DNA from: JAOUGY01 sp963825585
GTDB lineage: Bacteria > Actinomycetota > Acidimicrobiia > Spongiisociales > ZC4RG35
Assembly: GCA_963825585.1 (NCBI GenBank)
Contig: CAWGTX010000010.1
Coordinates: forward strand, 186,001-250,000
Length of the DNA stretch: 64,000 bases
Direction: 5' to 3'
The position numbers and the translations under genes were made by a program. The first letter of the stretch is position 1. Each line of letters begins with the position of its first letter. Of the stretch, positions 37,742-47,176 are shown in pieces. The notes under the pieces were generated by a model. The model was not told where the DNA came from and did not search any database. It saw nothing but the letters and a program-made list of their open reading frames with translations.

Positions 37742-39070
37742 ATGCTCGGCCCCGCTCCCCACATCGCCGTACCTCACCCCGGCCCTCGATCGCGGGCGGT
37801 GATCGACCGTATCCGTGCCACCGAGGCCGCTGCCGGGCTCACGTTCGGGTTGGCGGACGTGCCACCGGTCTTCGCTCGGGCGGAGGGCTGTGTCATCGAG
37901 GACCCGGATGGCAACCGCTTCCTCGACATGGTGGCCGGGTTCGGATCCCTCAACCTGGGCCACTCCCATCCGGCTCTGGTGGAGGCGGTAACACGTCAGG
38001 TGGTCGATGGCCAGCAGGCGATGTCGATGGTCTCGACGGTCCGTGCGGAGCTGATCGGGGTGCTGTCTGCGCTGATTCCAGGGCTACCGATGGTGATGCT
38101 CGGCGCTTCAGGTTCCGAAGCTGCGGAGACGGCCCTCAAGCTGGCACGGAGGGCGACCGGGAAACCGGGGGTGCTGGCGTTCTCGGGCGGATTCCACGGC
38201 CGCACGATGGGTGCACTGGCACTCATGGGACGGGCTGGGCAGCGATCCGGGCTCGGTCAACTCGGGCCGGTGATCCATCTCCCTTATCCCCATGCGTTCC
38301 GCTCTCCGTTCGGCTCCGACGCCACCACCGTTTCGGACATCACCCTGGAGTTGATCGACTCCCAGCTGTCGGATCCGGCGGGGGGATGGGACCAGATCGG
38401 CCTCGTGATGATGGAGCCGGTGCAGGGCAACGGAGGCATGATCCCGGCCCCAGCCGGTTTCATGGCGGGGCTGCGCCAGATCTGCGACCGCCATCACCTG
38501 GTCCTCGTCTCGGATGAGGTGATGAGCGGCTTCCATCGAACCGGCCGCCGCTTCGCCTTCGAACATGATGAGGGCGTCACCCCGGACGTGGTGGTGATGG
38601 GCAAGTCACTCTCGGCGGGGTTGCCCCTATCCGGAGTGCTGGTCTCCGAGGAGATCGCCCGGGCGAACCCGGCCGGAACCGAGTCGAGCACCTATGCCGG
38701 CAACCTGGTGTCGTGTGCCTCGGCGCTTGCCGCCCACCGTGTGTACGCAGAGCACGACATGTCGGCTGTGGCCGCCGTCCGGGGCGATCACCTGCTCTCC
38801 GAGCTCCGCTCCACCCTCGAGGGCAGGCCCCACGTCGGCGAGATTCGCGGCCGGGGATTGATGGTGGCTGTGGACCTCGTCACGACGGGGAACGAGCCGC
38901 TCCCCGTCGCACGAGCGGTCAGCCACGCCAGCGTGGCCCGGGGGCTCCTCGTGTATCCCGGCGGCCACCACGGCAACGTGGTCGCGATGCTTCCCCCGAT
39001 CGTGGCCACCGAGGACCAGCTCTCCACGGCCGTCGAGGTTCTGTCCGGGGTGCTCTCGACCGTGCTGTGA
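37742..39070 (+). CDS. Class-III (acetylornithine/GABA-type) PLP aminotransferase
   Basis: This 442-aa enzyme carries the class-III aminotransferase motifs: FLDMVAGFGSLNLGHSHPAL, MLGASGSEAAETALKLAR (PLP phosphate loop), FSGGFHGRTMGAL (ring stacking) and LVLVSDEVMSGFHRTGR with the Asp that binds the pyridine nitrogen. The PLP Lys is in VVMGKSLSAGLPL near residue 287. It transfers an amino group from an omega-amino or similar donor to a keto acid. The specific substrate cannot be set. It stands alone between repeats and a hypothetical gene. Confidence 0.88.
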   Translation: MLGPAPHIAVPHPGPRSRAVIDRIRATEAAAGLTFGLADVPPVFARAEGCVIEDPDGNRFLDMVAGFGSLNLGHSHPALVEAVTRQVVDGQQAMSMVSTVRAELIGVLSALIPGLPMVMLGASGSEAAETALKLARRATGKPGVLAFSGGFHGRTMGALALMGRAGQRSGLGQLGPVIHLPYPHAFRSPFGSDATTVSDITLELIDSQLSDPAGGWDQIGLVMMEPVQGNGGMIPAPAGFMAGLRQICDRHHLVLVSDEVMSGFHRTGRRFAFEHDEGVTPDVVVMGKSLSAGLPLSGVLVSEEIARANPAGTESSTYAGNLVSCASALAAHRVYAEHDMSAVAAVRGDHLLSELRSTLEGRPHVGEIRGRGLMVAVDLVTTGNEPLPVARAVSHASVARGLLVYPGGHHGNVVAMLPPIVATEDQLSTAVEVLSGVLSTVL

Positions 39071-39162
39071 GCTCCCGGATGAGGCGATCGACTCATTCCT
39101 GAGCGTGATGGGAACCCTCACCGTGATCAGGGGTCGTGTTCAACGAACGTGGAAGGGACACA

Positions 39163-39726
39163 GTGGGTACGGTAGTGGATTCGATCGCCGGGATTCTCGA
39201 GCGCAGCGAGGTTCTGAGGTCGTTGTGCCCGGATGAGGACCTGGGCGATCACCGGGATATTCGCCGTACGATCGACGCCACCATCGGTGTGGTGATCGGA
39301 ACCGTCGCCTGCCACATGGAGGAGGCGCTCGGGGGTCGCGCCGTGTGGGATGTGTTGGTGGGCGACCACGGCTGGGTCTTCGACCAGACCGACAACGTCG
39401 GGTGGCAGCTGCCGGCCGCGTTCTTCGGCTCGACCCGGACCCTGCTCGAGCGCCGCCTGGTGCATCACACCGGACTCGACCAACGATGCGTCGCCGCCTT
39501 CATGTCAAAGGTACTGGCGGTGTATCTCGATCATCTTCGCCGCCGGGTCGTCCAGGAACGACTCGATGCCCAACGGTTCCGACGTGCCGTCCTCGACGAG
39601 CACTTGGAGGCCGGGCGCCTGGTGCCGCTGGTCGATCTGTTCGACGCCCTGGACCGTCCCACCGGGGAGTTCCATGATGCGGTCCGTCGGCTGCGCTCCG
39701 AGGCGCCCACCAGCGCACCCAGCTGA
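39163..39726 (+). CDS. Hypothetical protein
   Basis: This roughly 187-aa soluble protein has a GTG start at 39163 behind a GGAAGGG ribosome site; an upstream GTG at 39136 is possible. It is helical and Arg/Asp-rich, with the stretches HRDIRRTIDATIGVVIGTVA, GWVFDQTDNVGWQLPAAFFG and LLERRLVHHTGLDQRCVAAF. No family is recognised. It converges with the ABC-2 permease with ten bases between stops and follows the aminotransferase on the same strand. Confidence 0.65.
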   Translation: MGTVVDSIAGILERSEVLRSLCPDEDLGDHRDIRRTIDATIGVVIGTVACHMEEALGGRAVWDVLVGDHGWVFDQTDNVGWQLPAAFFGSTRTLLERRLVHHTGLDQRCVAAFMSKVLAVYLDHLRRRVVQERLDAQRFRRAVLDEHLEAGRLVPLVDLFDALDRPTGEFHDAVRRLRSEAPTSAPS

Positions 39727-39736
39727 CCTGTCGACT

Positions 39737-40528
39737 TCAGCAACCGAGGTCACGGCGATCGAATCGGTGGGCGACCCCCAGCATCGCCACGATCCCGACT
39801 GCGGGCATCCACAGGAACGCCAACCGCCATCCCCCGCCGATGGGACCTCCGGCGAGCGCTTGATGGAACGGCGAAAGCATGCGCCACGTCTCCGCCCAGT
39901 CCACGAACACGCCGGCCACGTAGAGCAGGTACGCCGCAAACGCCAACGCCGAGGCAACCCCAAGCGCAACACCACGCGTCCCGGCGAAGGCCCCGACCGC
40001 CAGCGCCACCAGGCCGAACTCGATTCCCATGGCGGCCATGGCCGCCGTTGCCGCCGTCGCTTCGCTCAGGCCAACACCCATGTCGAAGACCGCCGACGTC
40101 AACACCGTTGACAGCAGCGTCACGAAGCCGAGCCCGGCCACGGCCACCACCAGTACCGCCGCCTTCTCTGCCAGGATCCGGATGCGGGGGACCGACAGCG
40201 ATGCCAGCACCTCGAGGGTGCCCGCCTCTTCCTCCCCGGCTATCAGCCGGGCTCCGCGGGCGATGCCGAACACCAGGAAGATGATCGGCAACATGATCGA
40301 GAACAGTTCCACGTTGAGAAACCCGGAGCCTGACGTCATGGCGTCGATGTTGAACAGTTCCCGCATCTGCTCGGGATAGGCCTCGAGGAAAGGTTCGATG
40401 TGGGCCATGTCGCGCATGGAGGGCCAGAACGCCCCCATGATCCCCACGGTCACGACCACGCCGATCGACCAGGCCGCCAGTCCCCGGACCTGATCACGAA
40501 GATCCTTGCCGAAGATACTGCGCCTCAT
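39737..40528 (-). CDS. ABC-2-type transporter permease
   Basis: This 263-aa integral membrane protein has about six helices: GLAAWSIGVVVTVGIMGAFW, LFSIMLPIIFLVFGIARGAR, AAVLVVAVAGLGFVTLLSTV, AAMGIEFGLVALAVGAFAG and others. The segment RLIAGEEEAGTLEVLASLSVPR is the coupling signature of ABC-2 permeases. It overlaps the upstream ATPase stop by four bases (ATGA) and should form an exporter with it. The substrate is unknown. Confidence 0.87.
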   Translation of the reverse strand: MRRSIFGKDLRDQVRGLAAWSIGVVVTVGIMGAFWPSMRDMAHIEPFLEAYPEQMRELFNIDAMTSGSGFLNVELFSIMLPIIFLVFGIARGARLIAGEEEAGTLEVLASLSVPRIRILAEKAAVLVVAVAGLGFVTLLSTVLTSAVFDMGVGLSEATAATAAMAAMGIEFGLVALAVGAFAGTRGVALGVASALAFAAYLLYVAGVFVDWAETWRMLSPFHQALAGGPIGGGWRLAFLWMPAVGIVAMLGVAHRFDRRDLGC

Positions 40529-41496
40529 CGGAGTCCCCCATCCTCGCGGCGGCTTGTATCACCGGGCGCCGCCGAGTAGTGACTGACGAAGATGTCCTCG
40601 AGGTCGGCTTCGTGGGTACGCACCCGTTCCACGCCGAGCGGGCCGATCTGTCGGAACAGCTCGGATGCACTCCCTTCGATCGTCACGAGGGCGCTCGATC
40701 CGGCGGCCGCCACCTGGCGGACTCCCGCGATCGCCGCCAACGACCGGGCATCGATCGGCTCGGCGAAGTCGATCTCGATTCGATGCGTTGCTCGAGCCTT
40801 CAACGTGTCCAGTCGTTCGGTGACGACCAATCGACCCGCCCGCAGGATCCCGACCATGTCGGCGACAGCCTCCACCTCGGCGAGGATGTGGCTGGAAAGG
40901 AACACGGTGCGACCTGCTTCCCGAACCTCCCGAACCATCGTCAGGAACTCGCGCTGAACGAGCGGATCCAGGCCGGTGGTGGGCTCGTCCAGGATGAGCA
41001 GCTCGGGGTCGTGCATGAACGCCTGCACCAGGCCGACCTTCTGGCGGTTGCCGTGGGACAGATCGCCGATCCGGCGATCCAGCGGGAGCTCCAACCGTTC
41101 GGCGCACTCGATCATCCGGGCGGGATCGATCCGTCCGCGCAGGTTCGCCAGGTAGTCGAGGTAGTCGCGGGCCGTCAGGTCCGGGTAGGCCACGAAGTCG
41201 CCCGGAAGGTAGCCCACCTTGGCCTGGACGGCGACGCGTTGAGTCGACACGTCCATGCCCAGCACGGTGGCGCTCCCCGACGTGGGCCGGAGTAGGCCCA
41301 TCAGGAGTCGGATCGTGGTGGTCTTTCCGGCGCCATTGGGCCCGAGATACCCGAACACGATTCCGGCGGGGACGTTCAGGTCGAGGGACTCGAGGGCATG
41401 GGTGGCGTGAAAACGCTTGGTCAGGCGGCGTGTCGACACGACGCCTGCCCGGCCGATCGACGATCCCCCCGGGGCCAGGGCCAGTTCGGTGTGCAT
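40525..41496 (-). CDS. ABC-2-type transporter ATP-binding protein
   Basis: This 323-aa ATPase has Walker A YLGPNGAGKTTTIRLLMG, the signature-equivalent LSHGNRQKVGLVQAF, Walker B LLILDEPTTGLDP and H-loop VFLSSHILAEVE. A C-terminal DrrA-like extension ends LEDIFVSHY. The ATG at 41496 follows an AAGGAG ribosome site. It drives the coupled ABC-2 permease and the pair probably exports a lipid, antibiotic or polymer. An N-terminal 24-residue extension precedes the usual ABC start. Confidence 0.9.
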   Translation of the reverse strand: MHTELALAPGGSSIGRAGVVSTRRLTKRFHATHALESLDLNVPAGIVFGYLGPNGAGKTTTIRLLMGLLRPTSGSATVLGMDVSTQRVAVQAKVGYLPGDFVAYPDLTARDYLDYLANLRGRIDPARMIECAERLELPLDRRIGDLSHGNRQKVGLVQAFMHDPELLILDEPTTGLDPLVQREFLTMVREVREAGRTVFLSSHILAEVEAVADMVGILRAGRLVVTERLDTLKARATHRIEIDFAEPIDARSLAAIAGVRQVAAAGSSALVTIEGSASELFRQIGPLGVERVRTHEADLEDIFVSHYSAAPGDTSRREDGGLR

Positions 41497-41571
41497 CGGA
41501 TCTCCTTTCCGAGATCGCACACGTTCAACGCTACGTGGCGCATGCCGCGATCGCCACGGGCGTTGGACCCG

Positions 41572-42642
41572 CTATCGGCGACTGACGGCCAAGTGCGTCC
41601 GAGCCCCGGTGGCGTACTCGAAGAGGATCAGCACCAGAGACGAGAGGTCCTCTTCGGACACCTGCCAACAGAGGGCGCCGGTGACGACCGACCCCGGAGG
41701 GGTCTCGACCTGATCAGAGATCGGATCGGGGATGACGCCACACGACCCGGCCAAGCCTTCGTACGCCACCCGGCGAGCAGCGCCGACCGACTTCGTCCCG
41801 ATCTCGGCGGTGAAGCTGCTGGCGCTGTCCGCCGTTCTTCGGGCCGACATCTCCACCAGCACGTATCGATTGCCCTGACGCGGTGGGTCATTGAACAGGT
41901 TCTCGGCGGCGACGGTATCGGCTGCATCATCGTCGAAGCTCACAACCGTGACCTCCCATCCACCCAGCTGGGCCGGCTCACCTACTGCGATCGAGTTCAG
42001 CTGGAGCGGCGGCAGGTCGGCGGGCACGGTGGACCCGGCCAGGGGCTCGGTCTCGGGGTCGAGCGAGAACCATGCTCGAGCCTGGAGATCTCCACCCGAG
42101 GCCAGTACCTCCATGACAAGGTCGTCGACAATCTCCGAGTCCACCGCCCAGCATGTGGCGCCCGTCACGGTGCCCCCAGGGAACGCTTCACCGGCGAAGT
42201 CGACGTCGTCGGGTACCACACCGCACGATGGTTCGAACGACTCGAAGCGTGTCCCGTCCGGTCCGATCGCGGTGAGTGTGAGGTCGAGCCACAGGGTCGC
42301 CGAGGCGTCGCCCAGGTAGGTCGCCTCGAGGTCGGCGAGGAAGAACTGCATGCCCTCGGGCGGCGGTTCGTTGAACTGGTTGTGGGCGAGCACCTCCTCG
42401 GTGCCGTCGCCGTCGACGGAGGCAACGCGAAGAACCCAGTCACCGACCCTGGCCGACTCACCGAGCATCAGTGTTTCCTGCTCCGGCGCGACGGTGGTCG
42501 TGGTGGTGGTGACGGGCACAGCGGCGCCGGCCGCTGTCGGCCGTTCCGCACGGACACCGCCGAGCCCCGGCATCTGGCGGGCCTGCGAAGCACCACACGC
42601 GGCCAGCACCACCGCCAGGACGACCACCAACGCCCGCTTCAT
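41572..42642 (-). CDS. Lipoprotein with two DUF4352-like domains
   Basis: This 356-aa secreted lipoprotein has signal MKRALVVVLAVVLAAC (lipidated Cys near residue 16) and a Thr-rich stalk with a TTTTTT run. Two homologous beta-sandwich modules follow, each with a GxxVGDWxLRVxSVDxDG-like start and a Cys-containing SCGVxPDxxD ... GxxVTGAxCW pattern. This matches DUF4352-type (immunoprotective, telokin-like) domains, found in extracytoplasmic lipoproteins. The two Cys in each module may form a disulfide. The ATG at 42642 overlaps the phosphatase stop by four bases. Confidence 0.78.
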   Translation of the reverse strand: MKRALVVVLAVVLAACGASQARQMPGLGGVRAERPTAAGAAVPVTTTTTTVAPEQETLMLGESARVGDWVLRVASVDGDGTEEVLAHNQFNEPPPEGMQFFLADLEATYLGDASATLWLDLTLTAIGPDGTRFESFEPSCGVVPDDVDFAGEAFPGGTVTGATCWAVDSEIVDDLVMEVLASGGDLQARAWFSLDPETEPLAGSTVPADLPPLQLNSIAVGEPAQLGGWEVTVVSFDDDAADTVAAENLFNDPPRQGNRYVLVEMSARRTADSASSFTAEIGTKSVGAARRVAYEGLAGSCGVIPDPISDQVETPPGSVVTGALCWQVSEEDLSSLVLILFEYATGARTHLAVSRR

Positions 42643-43196
42643 CTCGACCATGTCTTCACGAACCGCTGCTGGACTTCGGTCTCGGGCGACCTGACTTCTC
42701 CACCATCGATCGACGCCCGGAGCCCGGTCAAGGTCACCATCACAGTGTCGGGTGCGGCAAGACCGTGCCGGATCAACCAACAACCGATCACCGTCCCGGT
42801 TCTCCCGCGCCCACCCAGACAATGAACGTACACCGTTTGGCCGTCGTCGAGGAGCCGGTCGATCGCATCGAGGATCACCTCGGCCTGGTGTATCGACGGG
42901 ATGTCGAAGTCGGCGATCGGAAATCGGTCGAGGCCGACCTCGGGAGCTACGTCGGCGAGCGCCAGCTGGTACCCATCCCCCGGAGAGCCCGGCTCGGTCA
43001 GGTCGACGAACGCCTGCACACCCGCCCGAATCAGACGGTCGAGACCACCCTCCGACACGACAGGGTGAGCGCCGGCAGCCAGCCGCCCGTCGATCACCCA
43101 GTAACCGAACGGCGACGGCCCGTCCGCTCCGGGACGGGCGAGTTCGCCCCATCGAGTGACCGTCTGCGAAGGCGTGGATTCGTCGCTGGGCACCAT
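42639..43196 (-). CDS. Dual-specificity/tyrosine phosphatase-like protein
   Basis: This roughly 185-aa protein has the Cys-based phosphatase signature VHCLGGRGRTGTVIGCWLI (CX5R). A general-acid Asp candidate lies in FPIADFDIPS, and the fold start is YWVIDGRLAAGAHP. These match small DSP/PTP enzymes that dephosphorylate proteins, nucleotides or phosphoinositide-like substrates. It is coupled by ATGA to the DUF4352-type lipoprotein gene. The ATG at 43196 was preferred over a GTG at 43205; there is no strong ribosome site. Confidence 0.83.
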   Translation of the reverse strand: MVPSDESTPSQTVTRWGELARPGADGPSPFGYWVIDGRLAAGAHPVVSEGGLDRLIRAGVQAFVDLTEPGSPGDGYQLALADVAPEVGLDRFPIADFDIPSIHQAEVILDAIDRLLDDGQTVYVHCLGGRGRTGTVIGCWLIRHGLAAPDTVMVTLTGLRASIDGGEVRSPETEVQQRFVKTWSR

Positions 43197-43200
43197 CGCC

Positions 43201-43410
43201 AACACTCTTGCAGAGCCTCCAGCTTCCAGCTACCAGCCAGAACCAGCATCGAGGCTCGGTAGGTCCGACGTCCGACGCAACACGCAACACGCCGGAACGC
43301 GTTCTGGCTGGACGCTGGTAGCTGGAAGCTCGAAACGGCACCGAGCATCGAGAGCAGCCAGCAGCTCCTCTTCTGGCTGGCAGTTGGCAGCTGGCAGCTG
43401 GCAGCTGCTC
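43201..43410. repeat. Heptamer-repeat spacer with companion motif
   Basis: This spacer between divergent genes carries degenerate AGCTTCC/AGCTACC units (43219-43240) and the companion sequence with GTCCGACGTCCGACGCAACA and CACGCCGGAACGCG (43263-43300). GCTGGTAGCTGGAAGC (43314-43330) and CAGCTGG/CAGTTGG units (43374-43408) follow. The companion closely resembles those at 12974 and 48632. No gene is seen. Confidence 0.8.
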
Positions 43411-43459
43411 GCCCCGAATACCTCCAGCCTTCGCTCCGACGGCCCGATATCTCAGGCGA

Positions 43460-45646
43460 ATGGACACGCTCGCTCCGAAACAGCTTCGTCGCAGGAATCC
43501 TCGACGACGTCGACTCGCCTGGTCGATTCTCGTGATTCTGACGGCCACGGTTGGGGTCGGCTGGATGCTGGCGGCGCCGCCCGGAAACGGGCTCGATCTC
43601 GGCTCCTCGTGGGCTCCGACGCCGGTGGAGGTCGACGGGGGGTTGACCGCTATCGCCACCATCGAAGGTGAACGGTTTGCGGTCCACACCGAAGGCGGCG
43701 AGCGGACGTTCCTGCCCGGGGTGAACCTGGGTGTGACGGTGCCGGGCCGGTATCCGGGTGAGCTCGCCCTGACAGAAGACGACTACCGCCGGTGGTTTCC
43801 GATGATCGCCGACCTGGGGTTTCGGGTCGTTCGGGTCTACACCGTGCATCCTCCCTCCTTCTACACCGAGCTCGAGCGCTTCAACCTCGCCCATCCCGAT
43901 CACCCTCTGTATCTCATGCACGGGATCTGGCCACCCGAAGAGCTGATGTCAAAGACCGGCGATCTGTGGGATGACGATGTGGTGGCGGCCTTCCACTCCG
44001 AGATCGAAGAGGCGGTCGGGGCGGTGCACGGCGATCTGGACTCGTACCACCTGCGACCCGAACAGGGCTCATACCGAGCCGACGTCTCGCCCTGGCTGAT
44101 CGGGTGGGCGATAGGGGCCGAGTGGGAGCCGTACCTCATCGACGGGTCCGACCTCGAGAACTCCGACCACGAGCCCTACCGGGGAACCCTCGTGTCGGCC
44201 GCTCCGCAGGCCAGTCCGACCGAATCGTGGTTGGCGAACATGTTCGACCACCTGGCGGTGCTCCAGGCGGAACGTGGACTGTCGGTCCCCCTCACGTTCG
44301 TCAACTGGCCCACCACCGATCCGCTCACCCATCCGGCCGAACCCAACCCGGGTACCGAAGACCTCGTGGGTATCGACGCCAACCACATCGACACTCATCG
44401 ATGGCCGGGCGGCCAGTTCGCCAGCTACCACGCCTACCCGTACTTTCCCGACTTCCTCCGCCACCAGTACGTCGACACCGATGACCCGTACCAGGCCTAC
44501 CTCGAAGCGCTCGGAGACCACCACGCCGGCATGCCGGTGATCATCACCGAATACGGGGTGTCTGGTGGCTGGGCGTTCGCGCACGACGAGCCTGGTGGCA
44601 GAACGCACGGCATGCATCGGGAACCCGACCAGATGGCCACCAACGCCGAACTGCTCCGCGCGATCGAGCAGGCGGGTTTGTCCGGTGGGCTCGTGTTCTC
44701 GTGGACCGACGAGTGGTTCAAGTTCACATGGAACACCCTCGCTTACAAACACCCCGACGACCGACGGGCCATGTGGCACGACGTGTACACGAACGAGACC
44801 TACTTCGGTGTGCTGGCGGTCGAGCCTGGCGCCGATGGGCCACCGGTGGTCATCGACGGCGACGACGCCGAGTGGGCCCAGGGGACGGTGCTGGCCGGGG
44901 GAGGGGGGATCGAGGAAACCGTCGGCGACCTGTTCGGTGGTGCATTCGCCGGCCTCTTCGACGGTGACGGAGTGACGAAGGTCGAGGTCACCCACGACGC
45001 TGCCTACCTCTACCTCCACCTCCGCACCCCCGAGGACTGGGACTCCGCTCCCATCGAGATCCGGTTCGCCACCGAGGATTCCGACGGCTCCTCGACACCC
45101 ACCACCCGGGTGACACTCGACCCGACGGCCGGAGGAACGCTGGAATGGTGGTGGGAGTTCGACCCCTTCCTCGCCCACCATGGAGCCAAGCCAACCGAGT
45201 ACGTCCCCGTGGCCGACGACACCACGGGTTGGAACCCGGTTCGGTTCCTCACGGCCCGCGTCCAGACGTCCCCGTGGGGGCAGGTCTTCGACTCCGAACT
45301 GCTCGACGTCTCGACCTTCGAACGGGGCAGCTCCGATCCCGACTCCGAAGAGCACAACAGCAGAGCGGGGTGGCAGGCGGACGGGCAGACCGTCGAACTG
45401 CGCATCCCCTGGCTTGCGCTCGGCTTCTCCGACCCGTCGAGCCTGCATCGGATCGCCGTCGCCGACGACGGCACGGTGTCGGGCGTTCCCGTCAACGGAC
45501 TCGACATCACCGTCAGCCACGGCGACGGTGAGACGCACGGCGGGGTGTACCGATGGGAGTCGTGGAACACGGTGGACTGGCACGAACGCATCAAGGCCGA
45601 CGTCGACACCCTCGTGGCAGCGAATCTCGAGACAGCAGGCGAGTGA
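43460..45646 (+). CDS. Membrane-anchored clan-A-like glycosidase with C-terminal CBM9-like domain
   Basis: This 728-aa protein begins with an Arg-rich cytoplasmic tail and one membrane helix (LAWSILVILTATVGVGWMLA, about 20-39). A TIM-barrel-like domain (about 60-450) has FLPGVNLGVTVPG, FRVVRVYTVHPP, GWAIGAEWEP (candidate acid/base Glu), ASYHAYPYFPD and VIITEYGVSGGW (candidate nucleophile Glu), as in GH2/GH5 enzymes. The C-terminal part (about 470-720) starts VVIDGDDAEWAQG and has AYLYLHLRTPEDW, like CBM9 modules. It is the first gene of a four-gene set with a receiver, a HEAT protein and a GT2 synthase. It may trim or modify a polysaccharide made by the synthase. Confidence 0.75.
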   Translation: MDTLAPKQLRRRNPRRRRLAWSILVILTATVGVGWMLAAPPGNGLDLGSSWAPTPVEVDGGLTAIATIEGERFAVHTEGGERTFLPGVNLGVTVPGRYPGELALTEDDYRRWFPMIADLGFRVVRVYTVHPPSFYTELERFNLAHPDHPLYLMHGIWPPEELMSKTGDLWDDDVVAAFHSEIEEAVGAVHGDLDSYHLRPEQGSYRADVSPWLIGWAIGAEWEPYLIDGSDLENSDHEPYRGTLVSAAPQASPTESWLANMFDHLAVLQAERGLSVPLTFVNWPTTDPLTHPAEPNPGTEDLVGIDANHIDTHRWPGGQFASYHAYPYFPDFLRHQYVDTDDPYQAYLEALGDHHAGMPVIITEYGVSGGWAFAHDEPGGRTHGMHREPDQMATNAELLRAIEQAGLSGGLVFSWTDEWFKFTWNTLAYKHPDDRRAMWHDVYTNETYFGVLAVEPGADGPPVVIDGDDAEWAQGTVLAGGGGIEETVGDLFGGAFAGLFDGDGVTKVEVTHDAAYLYLHLRTPEDWDSAPIEIRFATEDSDGSSTPTTRVTLDPTAGGTLEWWWEFDPFLAHHGAKPTEYVPVADDTTGWNPVRFLTARVQTSPWGQVFDSELLDVSTFERGSSDPDSEEHNSRAGWQADGQTVELRIPWLALGFSDPSSLHRIAVADDGTVSGVPVNGLDITVSHGDGETHGGVYRWESWNTVDWHERIKADVDTLVAANLETAGE

Positions 45647-45756
45647 GCATCCCGGTCGCTCCCCGTCCGAACCCGCTTCAGCGACGTGTACCGATGCCGA
45701 TGAATCTGAGACAGCGATCTGACGCCGACGGCGGCTCCCAACCCGAAGAGAATGTG

Positions 45757-46140
45757 ATGTCCAACGAACCCATCGTGAAGGTGCTCGTCGCCGAAGACGA
45801 CCCCGACATCCGGGACCTGGTCGTGTTCCGCCTGGAACGGTCCGGATGGCAGGTCATCGAGGCGGGCGACGGCCAGCAGGCCATCGATCTGACCCGGGAC
45901 CACCGCCCCGACGTCCTGGTACTCGACTGGATGATGCCGGTGAAGTCGGGACTCGAGGTGGTGGCCGAGCTGCGAGCCGACCCCGACCTCGCCGGTACGC
46001 CCGTGCTCATCCTGAGCGCTCGCGCCCAGGAGCCCGACATCGTCCAGGGTTTCACGGCCGGCGCCAACGACTACCTCACCAAGCCATTCAGCCCTCAGGA
46101 GCTCCACCATCGGGTCCAGGCGCTCCTGGCCCGGCCCTGA
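45757..46140 (+). CDS. Stand-alone CheY-like response regulator
   Basis: This roughly 127-aa single receiver domain has the acidic pair VAEDDPDIRD, phospho-acceptor Asp in PDVLVLDWMMPVKSG, Ser in LILSARA and the conserved Lys in YLTKPFSPQEL, all intact. There is no output domain, so it must act by protein contact. It sits between the glycosidase and HEAT-repeat genes, 30 bases before the latter, suggesting it modulates the synthase complex. An alternative start at 45694 would add 21 residues. Confidence 0.87.
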   Translation: MSNEPIVKVLVAEDDPDIRDLVVFRLERSGWQVIEAGDGQQAIDLTRDHRPDVLVLDWMMPVKSGLEVVAELRADPDLAGTPVLILSARAQEPDIVQGFTAGANDYLTKPFSPQELHHRVQALLARP

Positions 46141-46170
46141 ATCCTCACTGCGACGAAGGAGGGGAGCGAT

Positions 46171-47175
46171 GTGACCGGACTCCTCATCGAGATCTCCATC
46201 GCGCTGGCATTCGTGAACCTGGCGGTGGCAGTACTGGTGGTTGGGAACCGGTTCATCATCCGTCGTTCAGAGCTGCGCTACGCCGCTGCCGTCAGCCGCA
46301 CGCGCCCGATCCTGCTGGACTGGATCGACGGGGAGGACGTTGGCATACCCCAGGTTCGTTCACTGGAGCGGCGCGCCTTCGTGGACCTGCTCTCCAAGTA
46401 CGGCCGCTCGTTGCGCGGAGATGGACGTCGGCGTGTGGCCGAGATGGCGCTGCACACAGGCCTGGTGACCGAGGTCGCCGAGGGCACATCGGATCGACGT
46501 GCCTGGCGCAGGGCGGCCGCCGCCTACCGCCTCGGCGATATCGGAGGCGAACACCACACCCTTCTCATCCCGCTGCTCAACGACCCCGACCGACGGGTCC
46601 GCAACGCAGCCGCCCGTTCTCTCGGCAAGCAGGGATCAGTGGAAGGTGTGGCCCCGATCGTCGTGGCGTTGTCGTCCGGCGCCGTTGCCCGGGCGGTGGG
46701 CGGGCAGGCCCTCATAGACATCGGCTCCCCCGCTGCTGACGCCCTGTCCCACCTCCTGGAATCACATGTACGCGAAGTCCGATCGACCGCTGCCGAGCTC
46801 CTCGGTCGCGTGGGCACGGTCGAACACGCCCGCACCCTGGTGAAACACCTTCGCCATCCCGACCCGGAAGTCCGGGTGGCGGTGGTGCGGGCACTGGGCC
46901 GCCTGGGTGGACGGGTGGCCGCCTCGGCTCTTGTCCCCTTGCTCGACGACCCCATCCCGTATGTGCGGGCGGCCGCCGCCACGTCGATCGGACAGCTCGG
47001 CCGAGCCGAAGCCATCGACGCCCTCCTGGCGATGGCTGACGCCGACAGCTACCTGCCGGCCCACGCCGCCGCCCATGCCGCCATGGCACTCGACCCCGAC
47101 AGGGTCTTGGCCACCGCCGAATCGTCTCCGAGCCCGCACCTGGACGAAGTCGCCGATCTGATCCGGATGGCCTGA
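46171..47175 (+). CDS. Membrane-anchored HEAT-repeat protein
   Basis: This 334-aa protein has an N-terminal membrane helix (LLIEISIALAFVNLAVAVLVVGN) and about seven alpha-hairpin repeats (residues 110-310) of the HEAT/PBS type. Examples are LIPLLNDPDRRVRNAAARSLGKQG, LVKHLRHPDPEVRVAVVRALGRLG and LVPLLDDPIPYVRAAAATSIGQLG. Such solenoids are binding scaffolds. It starts with GTG 46171 behind AGGAGGGGAG and ends one base before the GT2 start. This strongly suggests a partner of that synthase, and possibly an adaptor for the receiver. Confidence 0.87.
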   Translation: MTGLLIEISIALAFVNLAVAVLVVGNRFIIRRSELRYAAAVSRTRPILLDWIDGEDVGIPQVRSLERRAFVDLLSKYGRSLRGDGRRRVAEMALHTGLVTEVAEGTSDRRAWRRAAAAYRLGDIGGEHHTLLIPLLNDPDRRVRNAAARSLGKQGSVEGVAPIVVALSSGAVARAVGGQALIDIGSPAADALSHLLESHVREVRSTAAELLGRVGTVEHARTLVKHLRHPDPEVRVAVVRALGRLGGRVAASALVPLLDDPIPYVRAAAATSIGQLGRAEAIDALLAMADADSYLPAHAAAHAAMALDPDRVLATAESSPSPHLDEVADLIRMA

Positions 47176-47176
47176 C

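Noticed and set aside
41398..42825. 475-codon plus-strand frame opposite the DUF4352-type lipoprotein and ABC genes
   Set aside because: Composition is Arg/His/Gly-rich as expected for an antisense shadow. The minus strand has clear signal peptide, ABC and phosphatase motifs.
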